Assembly: GCA_900553805.1 (NCBI GenBank)
Contig: USEU01000029.1
Location: 1 to 23,849 of the forward strand
DNA from: an uncultured Eubacteriales bacterium
Lineage (GTDB): Bacteria > Bacillota > Clostridia > Oscillospirales > Oscillospiraceae
Direction: 5' to 3'
Length of the DNA: 23,849 nucleotides
The notes beneath the pieces were generated by a model. The model was not told where the DNA came from. It searched no databases and saw only the letters and a list, made by a program, of their open reading frames with translations. This document shows, piece after piece, positions 6,603-12,646 of the stretch. Every line of letters begins with the position of its first letter. The stretch's first letter is position 1. Position numbers and translations under genes: made by a program.

Positions 6603-8900
6603 TTACAGCAGGTCGGGGCGGTCGCCCAGGTAGCTGTCGGAGTACAGGGTGTGATTCTTGAAGATGTCGCAGGACTTGATGGTCTCCATCAGCCGCAGGT
6701 CGCAAGGGTTGACGATGGCGGAGGTCAGGCCCTGCATCATGGCCATGGCGACCAGAGCGGAATCCATGATGGGACGGACCTTCTTGGGTGCGCCGTTGGA
6801 GTTGTTGGACAGGCCGCCGGTGGACTTCAGGCCCTCGTCGGCGAACAGCTTGATGGCGTTCAGCACGTCCATCTGCTTGTCCTGCATGCCCTTGACCACC
6901 AGGAACAGGGGGTCGAACCACAGGTCGGTGGCCTCCATGCCGTGGGACAGGCCGCGCTCCAGCATGTTCCGGCAGTGCATCATGCGCTCCTCGTTGTCCT
7001 TGGCAATGCCGTCGGCAGAGCACAGGGCGATACAGATGGCGTCGTTGGCAGCGGCCAGATCGATGTTGGAGATACGGGAGCCGGCGTCGGCGGAGTTGAC
7101 GATGGGCTTGCCGTTGGTGCGGTTATAGACCTTGATACCGGCCTCGATGGCCTTCTTGTTGGCGGTATCCAGGGCCAGGGGCACATTGTCGAAGTTCTCC
7201 TGCAGCAGCTTGACCGCCCACATCATACGCTCGGGGCCATCCTTCTCGGCAGGTCCGATGTTCACGTCCAGGTAGGTGGCGCCGGCAGCGATCTGCTCGG
7301 CGGCGCGCTTCAGGATGGGCGCGGGGTCGCGCTCGTCCATGGCCCTGCGGATGGAGGGAGAAATGCAGTGGATCCGCTCGCCGATGGTGACGAAGGTGGG
7401 GGACTCGGGGTTGTGTCCGCCGTAGTGCACGCCCATGTCCACGACCTCGATCTTGGGCACCTTGGTGGCCAGCAGCTCCTCGAAGGACAGCTCCTTGACC
7501 TCTTCCTTGGGCGCGGCGGCGGCCTTGGCGGCAGCCTCGGCAGCGGCGGCCTTGGCGGCAGCCTCGTATTCCTTATCCTTCATATACTTGGGCAGCTGGA
7601 CGGCCTCGGTGGGACCGACGACCACATTCCAGCCGGGCAGCTTCTCCTGGATCTCGCCCTTCATCACGGCTACCTTGCCGGGGATGATCAGGGTGCGGTT
7701 CTTGATCTTGTTCTCGATGTCCAGGGTCTCGAAGGTCTTCTTGATGGAGGTGGAGGAGAACTTACCGGCAGCCCAGGCAGTCAGAACGGACATGCCGGAG
7801 GCGTCGGAGATGATCAGGTTGATGGGCTCATTGGAGCGCTCCAGCTCGCCGGAGACCAGGAAGTAGGTCAGGGCGAAGTCAACGGTCAGGGCGCAGGGGC
7901 TGTTCTCGTCGGCGCCGTTCAGGGGGTAGATCTTGGACTCCACCTTCATGGGCTTCTGAGGATCGGTGAAGATGTTCTGACGCAGGCCGTACAGAGGCAG
8001 GGCCGCAGTATAATCCATCTGCTCCATGACGATGATGGAGGCGTAGCGCTCGGTGAACATGGCGGCGTAGGCGATCTGCAGCTGCTTGTTGCCCTTGGCC
8101 AGCTTGGCCACGTTGACGATGGAGGGATAGCCGAAGCTGCGGTCGCCGTCCACCAGAGCGGTGCGGCGCACCAGCACGGCGTTGGCCAGGGTCTCCTTGG
8201 CGGTGTCGGCGGTGACATCCAGGATCAGGTTCTTGTTGCCCGCGCCTTCCAGCTTCTTCACCAGGTCGTACAGGTCGGAGACATTGGGTGCGGACACGCC
8301 CAGGGTCACGCCGGCGGCGGTGGCGACGGCGTTCATGGCCTCCCAGTTGTCGGGGGTAGCGCCGTTCAGGATGGGCTTGCCGGCCTTGCAGGCTTCCACA
8401 GCGGCCTTGGCTACGTCCACATCCTTGATGTCCAGGACCAGCGCCCGGTCGGTGGCCATTGCCTTCTTGACCAGCTCGACGGTGGCATCGGCGTCGCCGC
8501 CGTGGCTCTTGACATAGACGAGCTCTACATACATCCGCTCACCGATACGCTCGTAGTCCACCTTGGCCATGTCGGCCAGCTTGGCGTCCACGTCGGCGGC
8601 GGGCATCTTGGTGCAGACAGGAACGGCGTACAGGTTCTTGCTGACCAGGGTCTTTTCATGACGGAACAGAACGGTCTCGCCGCCCAGCTTCAGATCATTG
8701 CCCACGGTAATGGTCTTCATGGGGGGAGCAGTCTGCTCATTGAGCATTGCTTTCGCGTCATCAGAGAAATACGGGCACTTGTCGATGGGAACAGCGCCCT
8801 GGGCCACCTTCATGCAGAATGCCATACAGGTGGGGCTGCCGCACTCCTTACAGTTCTTCTTCGGAGACAGCTTAAAAATATCCAGACCTTTCAAAGCCAT
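6603..8900 (-). CDS. acsC-acsE: Fusion of corrinoid Fe-S protein large subunit (AcsC) and methyl-THF:CFeSP methyltransferase (AcsE)
   Basis: This 765-residue protein combines two Wood-Ljungdahl components that are normally separate. Residues 1-442 are AcsC. The [4Fe-4S] ligands C17, C20, C25 and C42 have Moorella spacing, then come the TIM barrel and the C-terminal cobalamin domain (ALTYFLVSGELERS, SVLTAWAAGKFS, LIIPGKVAV). Residues 443-465 are an Ala/Lys/Glu linker. Residues 500-765 are a full-length AcsE pterin-binding methyltransferase: TIGERI, DVNIGP, LALDTAN (D578), VNSADA (N602), WFDPLFL (D663) and GGLSNNS, with N699 matching catalytic N199. The polypeptide should take methyl from methyl-THF on one domain and pass it to cobalt on the other, in partnership with AcsD. 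AAGGAGG lies 9 nt before the ATG; acsD ends 20 nt upstream. The frame is continuous, with no sign of a sequencing join. Confidence 0.93.
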   Translation of the reverse strand: MALKGLDIFKLSPKKNCKECGSPTCMAFCMKVAQGAVPIDKCPYFSDDAKAMLNEQTAPPMKTITVGNDLKLGGETVLFRHEKTLVSKNLYAVPVCTKMPAADVDAKLADMAKVDYERIGERMYVELVYVKSHGGDADATVELVKKAMATDRALVLDIKDVDVAKAAVEACKAGKPILNGATPDNWEAMNAVATAAGVTLGVSAPNVSDLYDLVKKLEGAGNKNLILDVTADTAKETLANAVLVRRTALVDGDRSFGYPSIVNVAKLAKGNKQLQIAYAAMFTERYASIIVMEQMDYTAALPLYGLRQNIFTDPQKPMKVESKIYPLNGADENSPCALTVDFALTYFLVSGELERSNEPINLIISDASGMSVLTAWAAGKFSSTSIKKTFETLDIENKIKNRTLIIPGKVAVMKGEIQEKLPGWNVVVGPTEAVQLPKYMKDKEYEAAAKAAAAEAAAKAAAAPKEEVKELSFEELLATKVPKIEVVDMGVHYGGHNPESPTFVTIGERIHCISPSIRRAMDERDPAPILKRAAEQIAAGATYLDVNIGPAEKDGPERMMWAVKLLQENFDNVPLALDTANKKAIEAGIKVYNRTNGKPIVNSADAGSRISNIDLAAANDAICIALCSADGIAKDNEERMMHCRNMLERGLSHGMEATDLWFDPLFLVVKGMQDKQMDVLNAIKLFADEGLKSTGGLSNNSNGAPKKVRPIMDSALVAMAMMQGLTSAIVNPCDLRLMETIKSCDIFKNHTLYSDSYLGDRPDLL

Positions 8901-8920
8901 GTTATGTATCCTCCTTCCAA

Positions 8921-9862
8921 TCAGACCAGCTCGGTGATGAACTGCTTAATGGCCGCAACAGCAGCGGGGTGACGCATGATCACAGCGTCAGCGCCGCCGG
9001 TCAGGTTGGCGGCAGCGGTGGCAACTTCCATGCCAACGCCGCGGTCTTCCTGGTTGCCCCAGGCGGGTTCATCCTCTTCGGAGGCGGTGGATTCCTTCAC
9101 GCTCCAGGTGTCGGGGGACACGGGGGCCATGATGGGCATCTGCAGGTCTGCGTCGGACTGGGCCAGAGCGGCCAGGCGGACACGGTCCAGGGTGGAGGCC
9201 ACGTACTCGTAGCCATAGCCGACGGCGGCGGTGCCCACGTTCATGATGATAGAGGTGGCGGGCACGGTCAGGCCCTTGAGCATGATGTTCAGCTGCTTGG
9301 CCAGGTTGATGTCGTCAGCGGTCTCAGCGCCCACCTTCTGGCCATAGGCCAGAGCGACGGAAGCGCCGACGGTCTTGTAGTCCTCGTTGCGGGCGGACAG
9401 CACCAGGATATTCTTACCCTGGAGGGCTTCGGCGATCTTGCTGAACAGCTCGCCGTCCTTTTCGATGTTCTTGCAGCCCATGACCACGATGGGCATGGTA
9501 ACGGCCTCGGCCACAGCCTTGGCGTCTGCGACGCAGTCGGCCACGGAGCGGTTCTTGCCGTTGGGGTCGGCGGACTCAAAGTGCAGGCACAGGAAGTCGG
9601 CGCCGGGCATGGTCTCGGCGCGCTTGGCGTAGTCCGCCATGGTGGTGCAGCCGGCGTAGAATTCCTTCAGGCCGGGGACGTTCCACTCGCTGGCGCAGTC
9701 GGAGATCTCAATGCCGATCTTGGGTGCGTTCTCGATGGGCGCGTCGAAGGTGTAGAAGGGCAGCACATTCTGACCGCCGAGGACGATTGCCTTGTCGCCG
9801 GTGCCCAGGGTAACGGCGTTGATCGCGCCGCGGTATGCCACCTTCTTGGGTGTAAAAGCCAT
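8921..9862 (-). CDS. acsD: Corrinoid Fe-S protein small subunit
   Basis: AcsD is the TIM-barrel subunit that pairs with AcsC to hold the cobalamin carrying the methyl group to acetyl-CoA synthase. The 313-residue product matches the family in length and in segments such as NAVTLGTGDKAIVLGGQNVL, IGIEISD, LCLHFESADP, VVMGCKNIEKD and NVGTAAVGYGYEYVASTLDR, ending GGADAVIMRHPAAVAAIKQF. AAGGGGG precedes the ATG by 10 nt. It sits 20 nt upstream of the AcsC-AcsE fusion, consistent with matched production. It is 228 nt downstream of cooC, across a repeat-rich spacer. Confidence 0.95.
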   Translation of the reverse strand: MAFTPKKVAYRGAINAVTLGTGDKAIVLGGQNVLPFYTFDAPIENAPKIGIEISDCASEWNVPGLKEFYAGCTTMADYAKRAETMPGADFLCLHFESADPNGKNRSVADCVADAKAVAEAVTMPIVVMGCKNIEKDGELFSKIAEALQGKNILVLSARNEDYKTVGASVALAYGQKVGAETADDINLAKQLNIMLKGLTVPATSIIMNVGTAAVGYGYEYVASTLDRVRLAALAQSDADLQMPIMAPVSPDTWSVKESTASEEDEPAWGNQEDRGVGMEVATAAANLTGGADAVIMRHPAAVAAIKQFITELV

Positions 9863-9919
9863 TGTGATGTTTCCCCCTTGTTTTACTTTCTAGGAATAGA
9901 ATTTATTCACGGGAATCGC

Positions 9920-10030
9920 TCCGCAAAAGCACTGTTGCCTCAGCGCCCTTGCAGGGACGATTTCCCAACCTTCCGAAATCCGGGACGCTGGGAAATCGCA
10001 CCTCCGGGCGCATCGCAAACGCTCTGCGGA
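9920..10030. repeat. Nested imperfect inverted repeat between cooC and acsD
   Basis: Three concentric inverted pairs are present: TCCGCA/TGCGGA (9920-9925, 10025-10030), GCGCCC/GGGCGC (9943-9948, 10006-10011) and CGATTTCCCA/TGGGAAATCG (9958-9967, 9989-9998). The whole ~110 bp could fold as one long hairpin. It resembles a small REP/MITE-type element inside the operon; no second copy is seen in this window. Confidence 0.55.
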
Positions 10031-10051
10031 AAAATCCCCGAAGAACACGTA

Positions 10052-10083
10052 CCTTTTCCCTCCCCAAATGGGGAGGGAAAAGG
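10052..10083 (-). terminator. Perfect 14-bp hairpin just after cooC
   Basis: CCTTTTCCCTCCCC (10052-10065) pairs with GGGGAGGGAAAAGG (10070-10083) around a 4-nt loop, starting 7 nt after the cooC stop. No U-tract follows on the minus strand, so partial termination or 3'-end protection of cooC mRNA is more likely than complete termination. Confidence 0.6.
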
Positions 10084-10090
10084 ATATCAT

Positions 10091-10861
10091 TTACAGTCCG
10101 ATGTTTTTCAGCACGTCCCGGAGGGCGGTCTTCATCACATCGGAATCGGGCAGCTTGGCGGACGGCTCGCCGTTGCAGTCGCAGCGGTATACGGCGTCGT
10201 CCTGGGGCAGGACGCCGAAGAGCTTCAGGCCGTGGCGCTCGATCTCAGCCTTGACCCCGTCGTCCAACACGCCGCCGGGGGCGCGGTTGACGATCAGGCC
10301 CATCTGGCCGGGATTCAGGTCCATTTCGCTGATCATCTCGGCGATCCGGGCCACCGCCTGGATGCCCCGGCGGGAGCAGTCGGAGATCAGCAGCATGGTG
10401 TCCACATGGGGAAGCGTCCCCCGGGCCACATGCTCCAGCCCCGCCTCGTTGTCCATGACGATATAGGAATAGTTCTTGGCGTACTTGTCCACCTGGGTTT
10501 TCAGCACGCCGTTGACGTAGCAGTAGCAGCCCTTGCCCTGGGTACGGCCCATGACCAGCATGTCGAAATCGTCGTCCTCGATCAAAGCATCGTTGAATTT
10601 CATCTCGGCATAGTCCGCCTTGGTCATGCCCTTGGGGATGGTGCCCTTCAGCTCTGCCTGGGCCATCTCCTCCCGGATCTGCCCCAGGGTGACGTCCGCC
10701 TCCACGCCCAGAACCTCGTTCAGGTTGGAGTTGGCGTCCGCGTCCACCACCAGGACGGGGCCCCGGTGCTGCTTGCACAGATAATCAATGATCATACCGC
10801 AGGTCGTGGTCTTTCCCACGCCGCCCTTTCCGGCAACTGCAATGGTATGAGGTGTAGCCAT
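10091..10861 (-). CDS. cooC: CO dehydrogenase nickel-insertion accessory ATPase (CooC/AcsF)
   Basis: CooC-type proteins are MinD-related ATPases that deliver nickel to CO dehydrogenase; the AcsF branch is linked to acetyl-CoA synthase maturation. The 256-residue product has the deviant Walker A GKGGVGKT at residues 11-18, VVDADANSNLNEVLG as switch I, the CYC metal-binding motif (C112, C114), and VMDNEAGLEH as Walker B/switch II. The start is ATG 10861, 10 nt after AAAGGAG; the frame extends further upstream only through promoter and leader sequence. It heads the cooC-acsD-acsCE-acsB unit from its own promoter. No CODH gene is adjacent, so it may serve AcsB here, a CODH encoded elsewhere, or both. 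Confidence 0.92.
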   Translation of the reverse strand: MATPHTIAVAGKGGVGKTTTCGMIIDYLCKQHRGPVLVVDADANSNLNEVLGVEADVTLGQIREEMAQAELKGTIPKGMTKADYAEMKFNDALIEDDDFDMLVMGRTQGKGCYCYVNGVLKTQVDKYAKNYSYIVMDNEAGLEHVARGTLPHVDTMLLISDCSRRGIQAVARIAEMISEMDLNPGQMGLIVNRAPGGVLDDGVKAEIERHGLKLFGVLPQDDAVYRCDCNGEPSAKLPDSDVMKTALRDVLKNIGL

Positions 10862-10889
10862 AAGAAAAATGCTCCTTTGCGCGTGTTTC

Positions 10890-10931
10890 CCGTATCCAAA
10901 AATGGGCGCAGTGACACCCATACCGATACGG
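10890..10931 (-). promoter_or_regulatory. Structured leader of cooC
   Basis: CCGTATC/GATACGG (10890-10896, 10925-10931) encloses a second pair ATGGG/CCCAT (10902-10906, 10917-10921). The structure occupies the 5' end of the predicted transcript. I do not recognise a known riboswitch. Confidence 0.4.
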
Positions 10932-10935
10932 TTAT

Positions 10936-10964
10936 ATCGTAGCACATTCCGGCCGATAATTCAA
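10936..10964 (-). promoter_or_regulatory. Promoter of the cooC-acs unit
   Basis: On the minus strand TTGAAT (10964-10959), a 17-nt spacer and TACGAT (10941-10936) preceded by an extended TGC motif form a good sigma-A promoter. Expected start is near 10929, giving a ~68-nt leader. Its position after the metF terminator makes the carbonyl-branch genes a separate transcription unit. Confidence 0.75.
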
Positions 10965-11030
10965 CCCTTTTCTCAAGAAACCTCTGAAAAAAACCGGCGG
11001 CGCGGCCAATTTCCCCCAGCGCCGGGGGAG

Positions 11031-11066
11031 AAAAAGGCTGCCGCAAGTTCCTTCCTTGCGGCAGCC
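11031..11066 (-). terminator. Rho-independent terminator of the rnfC2-metV-metF unit
   Basis: GGCTGCCGCAAG and CTTGCGGCAGCC form a perfect 12-bp stem with a 7-nt loop, followed on the minus strand by TTTTT (11035-11031). It begins 21 nt after the metF stop codon and is the clearest terminator in the window. Confidence 0.9.
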
Positions 11067-11086
11067 CTGAGGCAGCGCGGCTACCC

Positions 11087-11968
11087 TTATTTCAGTCCGG
11101 CCTGCTCCAGCAGAGCGGGGATCTTGGACTCCCAGCCCAGGGACATGATGTGGACGCCCTGGCAGTAGGGCTTGCAGGCGCGGATGATGCGGGCGGCGAT
11201 CTCCACGCCGGTGATGCCAGCCTTGGTCTTTTCCTTGTCGGCCTGAAGCTCAGCGATCAGCTCGTCGGGGATGTGGACACCGGCCACGTTGTTGTTCATG
11301 AACTTGCACATACCGGCGGACTTGGGAATGATGATGCCCACCTGGACGGGCTTGCCGAACTGCTTGGCCCGCTCCATAAACTTGATGAACTTCTCCGGCT
11401 CAAACACGGCCTGGGTCTGGAAATACTCCGCGCCCGCCATGACCTTGCGCTCCATCTTCACCAGCTGCGCGTCCACGGAATCGGAGCAGGGGGAGACCAC
11501 GGCGCCCTTGGCGAACTTGGGAGGCTCGCCCACCAGCTCGTTGCCGCCCAGATCCTTGCCGGTCTCCAGCACGCTGGCGGCATGGAGCAGGGACACGGAG
11601 TCCAGGTCGAACACGGGCTTGGCCTGGGGATGGTCGCCCAGCTTGGTGTGGTCACCGGTGAGGCACAGGATGTTGTCGATGCCCAGCATGGCGGCGCTCA
11701 GCAGGTCGGACTCCAGAGCGATGCGGTTGCGGTCCCGGCAGGTCAGCTGAAAGATGGGGTTCAGGCCCGCGTCCTTCAGCACCTTGCAGGTGGCCAGGGA
11801 ACCCAGGCGCATCACGGAGGACTGGTTATCGGTGACGTTGACAAAGTGGACGTCGGCCAGGTACTTCTTGGCCTCTTCCACCATGCCGTCAATGTGAATT
11901 CCTTTGGGAGGGCCGACCTCGGCAGAAACAACGAATTCGCCGTTATCGAACAGTTCAGTAATTCTCAT
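11087..11968 (-). CDS. metF: Methylenetetrahydrofolate reductase catalytic subunit
   Basis: MetF reduces 5,10-methylene-THF to 5-methyl-THF, the last folate step of the methyl branch. The 293-residue TIM-barrel flavoprotein has SAEVGPPKG with E17, equivalent to the catalytic Glu of E. coli MetF (E28). It also has LTGD (D106), equivalent to D120. FQLTCRDRNR and LLSAAMLGIDNILCLTGDH are typical family segments. AAGGAG lies 10 nt before the ATG, and metV ends 27 nt upstream. The association with MetV and an RnfC-type protein points to a soluble multi-subunit reductase as in Acetobacterium woodii rather than the NAD(P)H enzyme of E. coli. It is the last gene of its transcription unit. Confidence 0.95.
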   Translation of the reverse strand: MRITELFDNGEFVVSAEVGPPKGIHIDGMVEEAKKYLADVHFVNVTDNQSSVMRLGSLATCKVLKDAGLNPIFQLTCRDRNRIALESDLLSAAMLGIDNILCLTGDHTKLGDHPQAKPVFDLDSVSLLHAASVLETGKDLGGNELVGEPPKFAKGAVVSPCSDSVDAQLVKMERKVMAGAEYFQTQAVFEPEKFIKFMERAKQFGKPVQVGIIIPKSAGMCKFMNNNVAGVHIPDELIAELQADKEKTKAGITGVEIAARIIRACKPYCQGVHIMSLGWESKIPALLEQAGLK

Positions 11969-11995
11969 ATTCTTCTTGCTCCTTATCGTCCTTAT

Positions 11996-12628
11996 TTAAG
12001 ATTCCTTGGTGGCTTTGGTGGCCTCGTCGGTATTGAAGTCGTGCAGCTGGACGCCGCAGTGCAGCACGTCCAGACGGCCCTGGGCCTTCAGGCGCTGAAT
12101 GATCCGCTCCCAGCCGCAGTCCATATCGGGGCAGACCTCGCACTTGCCGTTCTTGGTGCCGCCGCAGGGGCCGTTGACCAGGCTCTTGGAGCAGGCGGTG
12201 ATGGGGCAGATGCCGCCGGTGAGGTTCAGATAGCACTCGCCGCACTGGCCGCAGTCATACTCCAGCGGCGTGACGCCCTGGAAGCCGGGCAGCTCGATGG
12301 TATCGCAGCAGGCGTATACCCGCATATCCTCCAGCTCCTGGGAGATGGTCTGCACGCCCACGCCGCAGGAAAACACCAGCACGGCGTCCGCCTCGGCGAT
12401 CTTATCCATGTGCGCGCGCAGGCGCAGCCGCAGCTCGTCGGGATTGCAGATGTAGTCGGTGGTCAGGGTGCCAACGACCTTGCCGCTCCCGGCCAGCTCC
12501 TTCTGCACTTCCTCGGCCTCCTGCTCGGGGAAGCCGACTTCCTTGCAGCCGTGGCAGTTGACGATGAAGACCTTGCCGGAAGCCAAGGAGGCAATGGTTT
12601 CTTTCGATTTCAGTTTCGTCATTAACAT
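11996..12628 (-). CDS. metV: MetV, methylene-THF reductase zinc/cysteine-rich subunit
   Basis: MetV is required together with MetF for reductase activity in acetogens. The 210-residue protein has the conserved cysteine pattern NCHGCKE (residues 24-30), SCGVGVQT (87-94), YDCGQCGECY (124-133), TGGICPITACSKS (137-149), GPCGGTKNGKCEVC (153-166) and DCGWERI. It is clearly paralogous to the N-terminal domain of the protein encoded just upstream (12647-14620), with near-identical wording around the C-terminal cysteine cluster. The start at ATG 12628 has GGGAGC 12 nt upstream, rather far; ATG 12622 is an alternative. Spacing to its neighbours is 18 and 27 nt, indicating one operon. Confidence 0.9.
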   Translation of the reverse strand: MLMTKLKSKETIASLASGKVFIVNCHGCKEVGFPEQEAEEVQKELAGSGKVVGTLTTDYICNPDELRLRLRAHMDKIAEADAVLVFSCGVGVQTISQELEDMRVYACCDTIELPGFQGVTPLEYDCGQCGECYLNLTGGICPITACSKSLVNGPCGGTKNGKCEVCPDMDCGWERIIQRLKAQGRLDVLHCGVQLHDFNTDEATKATKES

Positions 12629-12646
12629 ATTGTATTCTCAGCTCCC

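Noticed and set aside
4328..10942. Very long plus-strand open frames (4328-6415, 6582-8972, 8969-10942) opposite the acs genes
   Set aside because: They are exact antisense shadows of acsB, acsCE and acsD/cooC. They arise because these highly biased genes avoid codons whose complements are stops. Their translations are low-complexity (Gly, His, Leu, Gln, Val rich) with no family resemblance and no ribosome sites.
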